Below, piece after piece: positions 29,750 to 37,804 of a stretch of 64,000 nt of DNA. Below the pieces are notes generated by a model. That model had not been told where the DNA came from. It saw only the letters and a program-made list of their open reading frames with translations, and searched no databases. A program made the translations under genes and the position numbers. This DNA is from Chromohalobacter sarecensis. Lineage in GTDB: Bacteria; Pseudomonadota; Gammaproteobacteria; Pseudomonadales; Halomonadaceae. Position 1 is the first letter of the stretch, and each line of letters starts with the position of its first letter. The stretch spans positions 214,345-278,344 of the forward strand of contig NZ_JAKGAN010000006.1 of NCBI RefSeq assembly GCF_023061135.1. Reading direction: 5' to 3'.

Positions 29750-30610
29750 GTGCCGCTTCGCGACCTCCTGATCGGCCTTATGGTCATCGTCATCTGGGCC
29801 TTCAACATCATCGTCATCAAGGTCGGCGTGGACGACATGCCGCCGCTGATGCTGATGACACTACGCTTCATGCTGGTCGCGGCATTGGTCGTGCCCTTCA
29901 CTCGGGTGACACGGCCGCAACTGCCGTGGCTGCTGGTGCTCTCGGTCACCTTCGGGGGCCTGCATTTCCCGCTGCTGTTTCTGGGCCTGGGCCAAGCCGA
30001 GGCCGGTACCGGCGCCCTGCTTGTACAGATGGGCACACCCTTCGCCACTTTGCTCGCCGCCGTCTTTCTCAAGGAACGCCTCGACCTGCGCCGCCTGCTC
30101 GGCTTGCTGCTGGCCTTCGCCGGTGCCGTGGTACTCGCCGGCGGGCCAGCGCTGCCTAATGTAACGGCCACGTTGACGCTTTTGACCAGCGCCCTGGCCT
30201 GGGCGGTATCGACGTTGATCATCAAGCGTGCACCGGCCATCTCTCCGCTGACGCTGGCCGGGTGGATCGCACTGTTCGCGATTCCCCAGGTCGCCCTCGG
30301 CAGTTGGCTTTTCGAGACCCAGCACATACAAGCGCTTCGCCATGCCGGCTGGATCGGCTGGGGCGCGGTATTCTACACGGCGGTGATGTCGTCGATCATC
30401 GCCTACGGCTTGTGGTATGCGCTGCTACGCCGTCACCCGATCAACCGGGTCGTGCCGCTGACGTTGCTGATGCCGGTCATCGCCGTTTTCCTCGGCGTCT
30501 GGCTGCTCGGCGATGGCCTGGATAGTCACAAGTTGCTCGGTGGGGCGCTGGTCATCGCCGGGCTGGCGGTGATCAATCTACCGGGAAGGCGGCGGCACAC
30601 CGCCTCCTGA
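29750..30610 (+). CDS. EamA-family (DMT) exporter
   Basis: Inner-membrane transporter of about ten helices, 286 residues, with two EamA half-repeats (first ending near KERLDLRRLLG, second from SALAWAVSTLIIKR to the end). Close relatives export amino acids or metabolites such as O-acetylserine/cysteine, but the substrate is unproven. A GTG at 29750 with AAGGA 6 nt upstream is the best start and gives the typical DLLIGLMVIVIWAFN opening. In-frame ATGs at 29642 and 29717 fall inside repeat copy B. Its stop is 6 nt from the stop of convergent modC. Confidence 0.88.
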   Translation: MPLRDLLIGLMVIVIWAFNIIVIKVGVDDMPPLMLMTLRFMLVAALVVPFTRVTRPQLPWLLVLSVTFGGLHFPLLFLGLGQAEAGTGALLVQMGTPFATLLAAVFLKERLDLRRLLGLLLAFAGAVVLAGGPALPNVTATLTLLTSALAWAVSTLIIKRAPAISPLTLAGWIALFAIPQVALGSWLFETQHIQALRHAGWIGWGAVFYTAVMSSIIAYGLWYALLRRHPINRVVPLTLLMPVIAVFLGVWLLGDGLDSHKLLGGALVIAGLAVINLPGRRRHTAS

Positions 30611-30616
30611 AGGCCC

Positions 30617-31711
30617 TTACGTCACGATCACGTCATGGCGGGAGATCGTCACGCTACGCAGCCGCGCCTGCAACGCTTGGCCCGCATACAGTCCCATCTG
30701 ACCGACGGCTTCACGGGTGAGACGCGCCCGCAGCGCCTGCCCACCGACATCCAGCATCACCTCGACGAAGGGACCGTGGGCTTCATCACCGATCTCCCGC
30801 AGCGTCGCCGGTAGGCAGGCTACATCCGGCAGCGGCGGCGTCTGCGTGGAGGCCACACCCACATCGCGCGCCCGAAGACGCAAGCGCACCGCATCGCCGA
30901 CCGCGCCATCGAGACGCGCGACACTCAGCGTCTCGCCCTCGATCACGCCCGGCAGTGCCAGACGCGTCAGGCAAAGCGCCTCATCGTGCGCGACGATACG
31001 CGCCTCGAGCAACGAAGACGCCTCGAAGCGCCCGGTGCGTGGGCCCAGATCGAGGCGCGCAAACATCTCGTCCACCGGCCCGCTGGCCAGCACGCGTCCC
31101 TCTTCGATCAATGCCACGCGGTCGGCCAGTGCGCCAATTTCACGCGTATCGTGACTGACGAAGAGAATCGGTACGCCAGTATCGCGCGCCAGACGCCGGA
31201 TATAACGCAAGAGCTCCTGCTTGCGCGCGCCGTCCAGCCCAGTGAGCGGCTCGTCCATCAACAGCATGCGCGGGCGCGACAACAACGCCCGGCCGATGGC
31301 CACGCGACGTGCCTCGCCTCCCGAGAGCCGCCCCGGCGTACGCGACAACAAATGACCGATCCCCAGAAGTTCGACCAGGTCATCGAAATCCGTACGCGCC
31401 GCGCGCGGCATGCCGTAGCGCAAATTGCCGCGCACCGAATAATGCGGAAACAGCCGTGCTTCCTGAAACACCACGCCCAACTGACGCCGGTGAGGCGGCA
31501 CCCAGCGACGCCGCTGGGTATCCACCAGCCATGTATCGCCCAATCGAATGGTGCCTGCCTCCGGCGCCCCCAATCCGGCGATCAGCCGAATCAGGCTGCT
31601 CTTGCCGCTCCCCGAGCGCCCGAATAACGCCGTGACGCCTTCCGCCGGCACCGTGAGAGAGGTATCGAGGGTGAAATCGCCCAGCCGCTGAAAGACCTGC
31701 GCTTCAAGCAT
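30617..31711 (-). CDS. modC: Molybdate ABC transporter ATP-binding protein ModC
   Basis: Energises molybdate import from the cytosolic face. The 364 residues have Walker A GRSGSGKSS near 31-39, the Q-loop VVFQEARLFPHYSV, the ABC signature LSGGEARRVAIGRAL (Glu where Gln is usual), Walker B MLLMDEPLTGLD and the H-loop SHDTRE. A C-terminal molybdate-binding TOBE/Mop domain (about 290-360) is present, as expected for ModC. Its start overlaps the modB stop by 8 nt, so translation is coupled. Confidence 0.95.
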   Translation of the reverse strand: MLEAQVFQRLGDFTLDTSLTVPAEGVTALFGRSGSGKSSLIRLIAGLGAPEAGTIRLGDTWLVDTQRRRWVPPHRRQLGVVFQEARLFPHYSVRGNLRYGMPRAARTDFDDLVELLGIGHLLSRTPGRLSGGEARRVAIGRALLSRPRMLLMDEPLTGLDGARKQELLRYIRRLARDTGVPILFVSHDTREIGALADRVALIEEGRVLASGPVDEMFARLDLGPRTGRFEASSLLEARIVAHDEALCLTRLALPGVIEGETLSVARLDGAVGDAVRLRLRARDVGVASTQTPPLPDVACLPATLREIGDEAHGPFVEVMLDVGGQALRARLTREAVGQMGLYAGQALQARLRSVTISRHDVIVT

Positions 31712-32399
31712 GACGGCCCTCCAGACGCCGACGCGCGCGCCGCGCCAACCATTCCGACGCCACCAGCGCGATCAACGCCACGACCACCGAAATCACACAA
31801 AGCCGCGCGGCGGCGGCCTCCTTTCCGGGCGTCTGCACCAGGCTGTAGAGCGCCAGCGGCAAGGTGCGCGTCTCACCGGGAATGTTGGCGGCAAAGGTAA
31901 TCGTCGCACCAAACTCGGATAGCGAGCGTGCGAACGCCAGCACGCCACCGGTCAAGATGCCCGGCAATATCAACGGCAGGGTCACCGTGAGAAAGGTCTT
32001 CCAGCGGCTCGCACCCAGCGTGCGTGCGGCCTCCTCCAGCTTGCGATCGACCGACTCCAGCGACAGGCGCACAGCACGCACCAGCAATGGAAACGCCATC
32101 ACCGCCCCAGCGAGTGCCGCCCCTTGCCAGGTGAAGGGCAGACTCACGCCCAGCGTTTCGTGCAGCCATTGGCCCAGCGAGCCCTGGCGCCCCAGCGATA
32201 CCAGCAGCAGATACCCCACCACGACCGGCGGCAGCACCAACGGTAAATGCACGATGCCATCGACAAGGGCCTTGCCCGGGAAGTCGAAACGCGCCAGCAC
32301 GTAGGCCATGCCTAGTCCCGGCAACAGGATCGCGGCCACCGCGACACCGGAAACACGCAGACTCAGGGTCAGCGCCTCCCATTCCAGCGGTGTCAGCAT
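31704..32399 (-). CDS. modB: Molybdate ABC transporter permease ModB
   Basis: Inner-membrane channel subunit, 231 residues with about five or six helices. The EAA loop that contacts ModC is EAARTLGASRWKTFLTVTLP near 143-162. LPLVLPPVVVGYLLL and LAFARSLSEFGATITFAANI are typical of ModB/CysT-type permeases. Its start overlaps the modA stop (ATGA) and its end overlaps the start of modC. Confidence 0.95.
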   Translation of the reverse strand: MLTPLEWEALTLSLRVSGVAVAAILLPGLGMAYVLARFDFPGKALVDGIVHLPLVLPPVVVGYLLLVSLGRQGSLGQWLHETLGVSLPFTWQGAALAGAVMAFPLLVRAVRLSLESVDRKLEEAARTLGASRWKTFLTVTLPLILPGILTGGVLAFARSLSEFGATITFAANIPGETRTLPLALYSLVQTPGKEAAAARLCVISVVVALIALVASEWLARRARRRLEGRHA

Positions 32400-33196
32400 C
32401 AGCTATCCCCGTCGGTCAGCGTCGCAAAGCCGTAACGTTGGAAGATAGCGCTCGCTTCATCGCCTTCCAGCCACTTGGCTAACGCCGTGGCCTCCTCGCT
32501 GGGTGATGCCCCCACCAGAGCCACAGGATAGACGATCGGGTCATGAGAGGCGTCGGGAAAGGTGCCCAGCGTCTTGACCTTGTCGCTGGCTTGAGCATCA
32601 CTGGCATAGACGATACCCAACGGCGTCTCGCCACGCTCGACCAGCGCCAAGGCACTGCGCACGTTGTCGGCGCGCGCCAACCGTGGCACGAGCGCCTGCC
32701 ACTGACCCAGCGATGTCAGCGCCTGTTTGGCATAGATACCTGCGGGGACATGCTCTGGGTTGCCGAGTGCCAGGCGGCCTTCTCCCAATCGTTCGGCGAT
32801 CGAGGCGGTCTCATCCAGCGTGAAACGGTCAACATCGCTGTCCCGGGGTGCAATCAATGCCAGACGATTGCCCAGCACATCATGGCGATGCGAGAGCGTG
32901 ATTCCGTTCTGCGAGCCGAGCCAATCCATCCAGCGCTCGTTGGCCGAGAGATACACGGCCGCCGGCGCACCATTGGCGATCTGCCGGGCCAATGTCGACG
33001 ACGCGGCATAGACCGGCACGATGTCGACATCGTGATCGCGCCCGTAGGCCTCGGCCAGCGCATCGACGGCATCGGTCAGCGAGGCCGCAGCAAAAACCTT
33101 GACGCGCTCGGCGGCCAGCGCCGAAAGACTCGCCATGCCCAGCGACAGTGCCAAGGCATGGACGATAAAAATACGCACCAGCGAACGACGTAACAT
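32399..33196 (-). CDS. modA: Periplasmic molybdate-binding protein ModA
   Basis: Captures molybdate (or tungstate) for ModBC. The 265 residues start with a signal peptide (1-28, ending in LSALA) followed by VKVFAAASLTDAVDALAEAY, the classic ModA opening with anion-binding serines, then YAASSTLARQIANGAPAAVYLSAN and LALGNPEHVPAGIYAKQAL. It is the first gene of modABC. No ModE-type palindrome and no molybdenum-cofactor riboswitch fold is evident in 33197-33298. Confidence 0.95.
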   Translation of the reverse strand: MLRRSLVRIFIVHALALSLGMASLSALAAERVKVFAAASLTDAVDALAEAYGRDHDVDIVPVYAASSTLARQIANGAPAAVYLSANERWMDWLGSQNGITLSHRHDVLGNRLALIAPRDSDVDRFTLDETASIAERLGEGRLALGNPEHVPAGIYAKQALTSLGQWQALVPRLARADNVRSALALVERGETPLGIVYASDAQASDKVKTLGTFPDASHDPIVYPVALVGASPSEEATALAKWLEGDEASAIFQRYGFATLTDGDS

Positions 33197-33294
33197 ACAA
33201 CTCCGGGCCTAGCGGCTTCGATACCAATGACGAGTGAGTAAGCTTATCGAAAATAGCATGCACGATGGCAACAACCCAGACACCGCCCGAACGC

Positions 33295-33317
33295 AAAAGG
33301 GAGGCCCGAAGCCTCCC
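33295..33317 (-). terminator. Terminator between the TonB receptor and modA
   Basis: A 7-bp GC stem (33299-33305 with 33311-33317) followed on the minus strand by TTTTG. It lies 31 nt past the TonB receptor stop. Confidence 0.8.
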
Positions 33318-33347
33318 TGCACGATGATCGGTAATTTGTCTTATGCA

Positions 33348-35327
33348 TCAGAACTCGACGCGGATACCGGCATTATAGCGACGACCATCCAGCACCTTTT
33401 CGTAAACGTCGTAGTTCACATCTTTGTCGAAGACATTGTCCACACCGCCAAACAGGGTCGCCGCATCGCTCAACCGGTAGGCTGCGCCCACGTCTACGAA
33501 AGTGTAGGAAGGAATCTCATCAGTCATACTCGTGCGACTCAATCCTTGGGTCGTGCGGCCACGATAATTGACGCGCGCCCACCCCGATAGCGGGCCACCC
33601 GGCTCCCAATCGAGCGTGGCATTGGCCATGTGCTCGGGCAGTCTGTTGAGCGGTTGCCCTTTGAAATCCCCGGTTTTTTGCTCGGAATCGGTATAGGTGT
33701 AATTGGCCGTCAGGGAATAATCCAGCCCCAATGGCAATGTCAATGTCGCCTCGACACCCTGCATGGTGACCTTATCGACGTTGAAGCGCTGGCTGATGAA
33801 GCGGTATTCCTCATTGTTGAAGGTACACGTCGCGTCACCCGCTTCCGTATCGCAGACACGTTGTTCGGTGATCTTGTCGTCGAACTCCGTATAGAACAGC
33901 GTCACCCCGGCTTGGGTGCCTTCTTGATCGTCCCATACCACGCCCAGCTCATGACTCAGACTTTCTTCGGGCTGGAGATCCGCATTGCCGAGAATCACCG
34001 CCGGCACCGCTGAATTGGGTCCGCCGGTGATCTGCCCCCAGCCAGGCGATGCCTGACGCAGATCCGGCGCACGATAACCGCTGGTGACGCCACCTTTGAC
34101 AGTCCATTGTGGCGCCGCCTGCCAGACCCCATAAAGGCGTGGTGCCCAATGCGTCCCATAGTTTTCGTCTTTATTGAGCCGCGTGCCCCCCGTCAGCGAG
34201 AAATCCTGCGTCAGCGCCCATTCGTCCTCGACGAAGAGTGCCCATTGCCAGCGTGTCAGTTCATCCAGGTTACCCGCTTCGTTACCGCCATCCGTCAACG
34301 CCTGATCCTGGTATTGACCGCCAAGCGTCAAGATATGACGCCCCAGAGGCATCACGCTTTGCGTGTTGAAGACCGTATTTTCATATTCCATGTCGCGCGA
34401 GGGATTATCGACTTCTTCACGCTGCACATAGCTTTCCGTGGCGCCGAAACCCCAACGACCATTGTGCGTAACGGCATAATGACGACGGTCGTAATCCTGT
34501 TCCGAACGCTCGTTGGGACCGCCTCGCCCTTCTTCGGCAATCGACTCACCGGGATTGGAAGTACGCTTCTGATTGCTGTAACCCGCCTCGACGTCAATAT
34601 CGTGCGCCGCCGATGGCGTCCAGCTCAGCTTAGCCGTACCGCTCGCTAACCGCCGCTCGTTAAAACCATCGACGATTTGATCCTCGTCACGGTGTGAATA
34701 TTGACCGTGAACCTGAAGCCCCAGCGTGTTCTCTTTGAGCGGGCCGCCGACATAAAAGCGGCTACGGTTCGAATCGCCCGAGTCCGCGTCCTCCTGAACC
34801 GTGGTTTCGGCGGTAACGCTACCATGCCAGTCCTTAGCCACCTTGCGCGTGATGATATTGACCACGCCGCCCAGGGCATCGGACCCATACAAGGAAGACA
34901 TGGGCCCCCGAATCACCTCGATTCGCTCGATGGCGGACAACGGTGGCAGCCAACCCTGCTCGATCCCCGGTCCATCGCTATTGGGGCGTGTCTCCCGAGA
35001 CCCCTGACGCTTGCCGTCGACGAGAATCAAAGTGTACTTGCTGCCCATGCCCCGCATGCTGATGTCCTGCGAGGCGCCCCCGCCGGTGATCATGACGCCG
35101 GGCACATTCTGGAGCGCATCGGTGACATCCCAATAGCTCTTATTCTCAAGCTGCTCGCGCGAAATGACACTGATCGACGCCGGCGCGTCCTTTACCTGCT
35201 GGGCGTATCCCGCAGCAGTCACGACGACATTATCCAGTTGGGCATCGTCATCGGCGGCATAGGCCAGCGGCATGCCGAAAGTGGTAACGGCGAATGCCAG
35301 CGCCGACGTACGAATGTGATAAGACAT
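33348..35327 (-). CDS. TonB-dependent outer-membrane receptor (CirA/FepA-like)
   Basis: Outer-membrane gated barrel for TonB/ExbBD-driven uptake of a metal chelate, 659 residues. A signal peptide (1-24) is followed by a TonB box (DNVVVTA near 32-38). The plug domain has LQNVPGVMITGGGASQDISM, MGSKYTLILVDGKRQ and IERIEVIRGPMSSLYGSDAL, and the barrel ends in a terminal Phe (GIRVEF). The nearest pattern is the ligand-gated colicin-I/catecholate receptor group. Ligand unknown: a ferric siderophore is likeliest, but modABC directly downstream raises the option of a molybdenum chelate. A LysR-type gene is divergent. Confidence 0.93.
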   Translation of the reverse strand: MSYHIRTSALAFAVTTFGMPLAYAADDDAQLDNVVVTAAGYAQQVKDAPASISVISREQLENKSYWDVTDALQNVPGVMITGGGASQDISMRGMGSKYTLILVDGKRQGSRETRPNSDGPGIEQGWLPPLSAIERIEVIRGPMSSLYGSDALGGVVNIITRKVAKDWHGSVTAETTVQEDADSGDSNRSRFYVGGPLKENTLGLQVHGQYSHRDEDQIVDGFNERRLASGTAKLSWTPSAAHDIDVEAGYSNQKRTSNPGESIAEEGRGGPNERSEQDYDRRHYAVTHNGRWGFGATESYVQREEVDNPSRDMEYENTVFNTQSVMPLGRHILTLGGQYQDQALTDGGNEAGNLDELTRWQWALFVEDEWALTQDFSLTGGTRLNKDENYGTHWAPRLYGVWQAAPQWTVKGGVTSGYRAPDLRQASPGWGQITGGPNSAVPAVILGNADLQPEESLSHELGVVWDDQEGTQAGVTLFYTEFDDKITEQRVCDTEAGDATCTFNNEEYRFISQRFNVDKVTMQGVEATLTLPLGLDYSLTANYTYTDSEQKTGDFKGQPLNRLPEHMANATLDWEPGGPLSGWARVNYRGRTTQGLSRTSMTDEIPSYTFVDVGAAYRLSDAATLFGGVDNVFDKDVNYDVYEKVLDGRRYNAGIRVEF

Positions 35328-35403
35328 AGTGCGTTGTTCTCCCTGATGAACCCCGCTCCGACACCGGCCGAAGCATTTGCATGATATTTTGATATTTAAT
35401 ACG

Positions 35404-35424
35404 AATTTTTATCATTTAGATTCT
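35404..35424 (-). promoter_or_regulatory. Candidate Fur-like site upstream of the TonB receptor
   Basis: On the minus strand the AT-rich stretch contains AATGATAA followed by AAATT, matching one half of the Fur consensus well and the other half poorly. The surroundings (35381-35425) are strongly AT-rich in a GC-rich genome. A weak, motif-only call. Confidence 0.35.
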
Positions 35425-35526
35425 TTCATAGAGAGCACGCTAGGTCACGGTACGGGGCGTTTCGCAATCTGCAACGCAACGAGAGATCGTTACAAGCGTT
35501 AATGATTTTCAAAAGAGTCATGCAAT

Positions 35527-36516
35527 ATGCCAGAATGGATATCCACTCCACGCACCACGCTGACGATGGCCTATGGCATGCACGATCTCGATGAACTGAC
35601 CGCATTCGCCTCGGTCATGGCGTCCGGCAGCCTGACCGCCAGCGCCCGTGAACTGGGACTCGCGAAGTCGACACTCAGTCGGCGCATCAGCCAGTTGGAG
35701 GAACGGCTAGGTCAGCCGCTGCTGCGACGCCAAGCCAACCGCCTGCTTCCCACCGAAGCCGGCACGCTGTTTCTCGCCTACAGTCAGCAGATACTCCACC
35801 TTGCCGAGCAAGGCCAGCAGGCGCTCGACGACTTGCGCGCGGATGTCAGCGGCGCGTTGACCGTCGAGGTGCATAACGCCTTTGCGCGGGGTTGGTTCAA
35901 CCAGCAAATGGAGGATTTCGTGGCGCGTCATCCAGGCGTGCGCCTGAACCTGCATACCCGTCTGACGCCGCCCACGGGCCCCGAAGACGAGACCCTGTGC
36001 CTGTGGCTGGGCGATATTGCCGACTGTGGCCTGCGTCAGGAGACGCTTGGCTACATGCGGCGCGGGGTCTACGCGCATCCCGATTATTTCCGGCGCCATG
36101 GCATACCGCGTCACCCGCGCGAACTGACCGAACACGCCTGGGTCGACCTGCTCGGTACCAGCGAACAGGGCGTGACGTTGCATCACGCCCGCGAAGGGGA
36201 AACCCGGATCACATTACCGCCGTCACGCCTGCACGTGGATCAATACGTCTTGCATATCGATGCCATCGCGCGGGGACGCGGCCTGGGCCTGCTTCCCCAT
36301 TGGATGGCCGAGAAACGCCTCCAACATCATCCCGGTAGCCTGACGCCCTGCCTTGCAGAATGGGCGCCCTCGTCGCTCCCCATCACCCTGCTCTACCCCT
36401 TCGGACGTTTGCCCCGCAAGAGCGTCGCGCTTCTCGAACAGATCCGCCAGACTGTGCCGGAGAGCTGGCGCCTGCATTCGCGTATCCCGCCCGAGCGCGT
36501 TTTAACGCTAGACTGA
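35527..36516 (+). CDS. LysR-family transcriptional regulator
   Basis: DNA-binding regulator of 329 residues. The N-terminal helix-turn-helix spans about 20-80 (LDELTAFASVMASGSLTASARELGLAKSTLSRR region), then a linker helix and a periplasmic-binding-protein-like effector domain of about 200 residues. In-frame ATGs at 35566 and 35578 would trim a non-homologous N-terminus and may be the real start; no ribosome site is convincing. It is divergent from the TonB receptor across about 200 nt, so it probably controls the receptor and itself. Confidence 0.88.
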   Translation: MPEWISTPRTTLTMAYGMHDLDELTAFASVMASGSLTASARELGLAKSTLSRRISQLEERLGQPLLRRQANRLLPTEAGTLFLAYSQQILHLAEQGQQALDDLRADVSGALTVEVHNAFARGWFNQQMEDFVARHPGVRLNLHTRLTPPTGPEDETLCLWLGDIADCGLRQETLGYMRRGVYAHPDYFRRHGIPRHPRELTEHAWVDLLGTSEQGVTLHHAREGETRITLPPSRLHVDQYVLHIDAIARGRGLGLLPHWMAEKRLQHHPGSLTPCLAEWAPSSLPITLLYPFGRLPRKSVALLEQIRQTVPESWRLHSRIPPERVLTLD

Positions 36517-36545
36517 CAACCTCAATACGGCATGCTGTACTCTTT

Positions 36546-36644
36546 TATAAAAGATCGGTTTATATAAAATACCGAATCATATAAAAGACGGGTTCATGTG
36601 AAAGTCGGTGCATGAGGAAGCCGGTTCATGCGAAATGCCGATAG
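36546..36644. repeat. Six-unit degenerate tandem repeat, 16-17 bp period
   Basis: Units start at 36546, 36563, 36580, 36597, 36613 and 36629. The first three begin TATAAAA, the last three TGTGAAAG, TGAGGAAG and TGCGAAAT; each then has a CGG- or CGA-containing core and most end in TTA, TCA or GCA. The period drops from 17 to 16 nt halfway. It lies between the LysR gene and the aaeXAB-like operon, in the position of that operon's promoter. Confidence 0.7.
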
Positions 36645-36708
36645 GCAGGTGTCGCGCATTTCGATAGCGTGCTAACATATGCGCTTGCCTTGGCGAACGG
36701 GAGAGGGA

Positions 36709-36927
36709 ATGGGTCTCAAGGAAATCACGGTCGGTGGCATCTATCTCAGCCCGCTGCTTATTTATGCCCTGTTAGGGTTCATCGGCGCACTCATCGTGCG
36801 TACTGTGTTGCACCGACTCGTCGGGCAAAATATCCCCTGGTTCGAAGCGTGGTTCGATGTCGCCTTGTTCGTCATCATTACCGCCGCCGTCGCCTTTGCC
36901 TTCTCGTCCACTGCTGGAATCGTTTAA
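36709..36927 (+). CDS. aaeX: DUF1656 small membrane protein (AaeX-like)
   Basis: A 72-residue inner-membrane protein with two hydrophobic segments (about 14-34 and 50-70). The opening KEITVGGIYLSPLLIYALLG is typical of DUF1656, the small protein that precedes AaeA/AaeB-type efflux pairs. GGGAG lies before the ATG at 36709; an in-frame ATG at 36679 is possible. It ends directly against the start of the membrane-fusion gene, so it is certainly in one operon with it. Confidence 0.85.
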   Translation: MGLKEITVGGIYLSPLLIYALLGFIGALIVRTVLHRLVGQNIPWFEAWFDVALFVIITAAVAFAFSSTAGIV

Positions 36928-37797
36928 ATGCGCACACCACTACGCATGCTGGTCACTCTCGTCGTCGTGGCACTGGCCATCGCCGCCGGCGTCTGGCTCT
37001 GGCATTACTACCTGTATACGCCATGGACCCGCGACGGCCGCGTTCGCGCCGATGTCGTCACGATCGCCCCGGATGTCTCGGGCTGGGTGCGCCAGTTGCC
37101 GGTGGGCGATACGCAACATGTCGAGCAAGGCGATACTCTGTTCCAGATCGATCAGTCGCGTTACCAAACTGCCGTCAACAAGGCCCAGGCCGTGGTTGCG
37201 TTGAATCAGGCGCAGTTGGAGCTCAAGCGACACGAGGAGAACCGCCGCAACAACCTGAGCAACCAGGCCATCAGCAGCGAGGATCGCGAAGTCGCGCGGA
37301 TCGATACCCGCGTGGCGAAAGCCAACCTCGACGAGGCCCAAGCCGATCTTGAAAGCGCCCAGCTCGACCTGAAGCGCACCGTGGTCGAGGCCCCCGCCGA
37401 CGGGCATATCCTCAATCTGCGCCTCACCGAGGGCAACTACGTCTCGGCCGGCAATCCCGTGATGGCGCTGGTCACAGCGGACTCCTACTACGTGACCGGG
37501 TATTTCGAAGAAACCAAGATGTCGCGTATCGAAGAAGGCGACACCGCCAAGATCACGCTGATGAACGGCGATACCGAACTGCGTGGCCATGTCACGGGCG
37601 TCGGTCGCGGGATCGCCGATAGCAACACCTCGCCCAACGACCAGCTCTTGCCCCAGGTCGAGCCGACCTTCAATTGGGTCAGACTGGCCCAGCGGATTCC
37701 GGTGCGTATCACGCTCGACGAGGTCCCCGACGAGACACTGCTCAGTGCCGGCATGACCGCCACCATCCATATCGTCGATGAGACGGATACCGACTGA
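36928..37797 (+). CDS. aaeA: HlyD-family membrane fusion protein (AaeA-like)
   Basis: Periplasmic adaptor linking an inner-membrane FUSC pump to the outer membrane. The 289 residues have one N-terminal anchor (8-30), the lipoyl-domain motif RADVVTIAPDVSGWVRQLPV near 45-64, an alpha-helical hairpin (about 85-150), and the second lipoyl half VEAPADGHILNLRLTEGNYV. Size and opening resemble E. coli AaeA. It starts immediately after the DUF1656 stop and ends 7 nt before the FUSC gene. Confidence 0.9.
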   Translation: MRTPLRMLVTLVVVALAIAAGVWLWHYYLYTPWTRDGRVRADVVTIAPDVSGWVRQLPVGDTQHVEQGDTLFQIDQSRYQTAVNKAQAVVALNQAQLELKRHEENRRNNLSNQAISSEDREVARIDTRVAKANLDEAQADLESAQLDLKRTVVEAPADGHILNLRLTEGNYVSAGNPVMALVTADSYYVTGYFEETKMSRIEEGDTAKITLMNGDTELRGHVTGVGRGIADSNTSPNDQLLPQVEPTFNWVRLAQRIPVRITLDEVPDETLLSAGMTATIHIVDETDTD

Positions 37798-37804
37798 GTC
37801 GCCC

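Noticed and set aside
33197..33298. Molybdenum-cofactor riboswitch or ModE site before modA
   Set aside because: The gap is short and I find neither the ModE palindrome nor a multi-stem fold.
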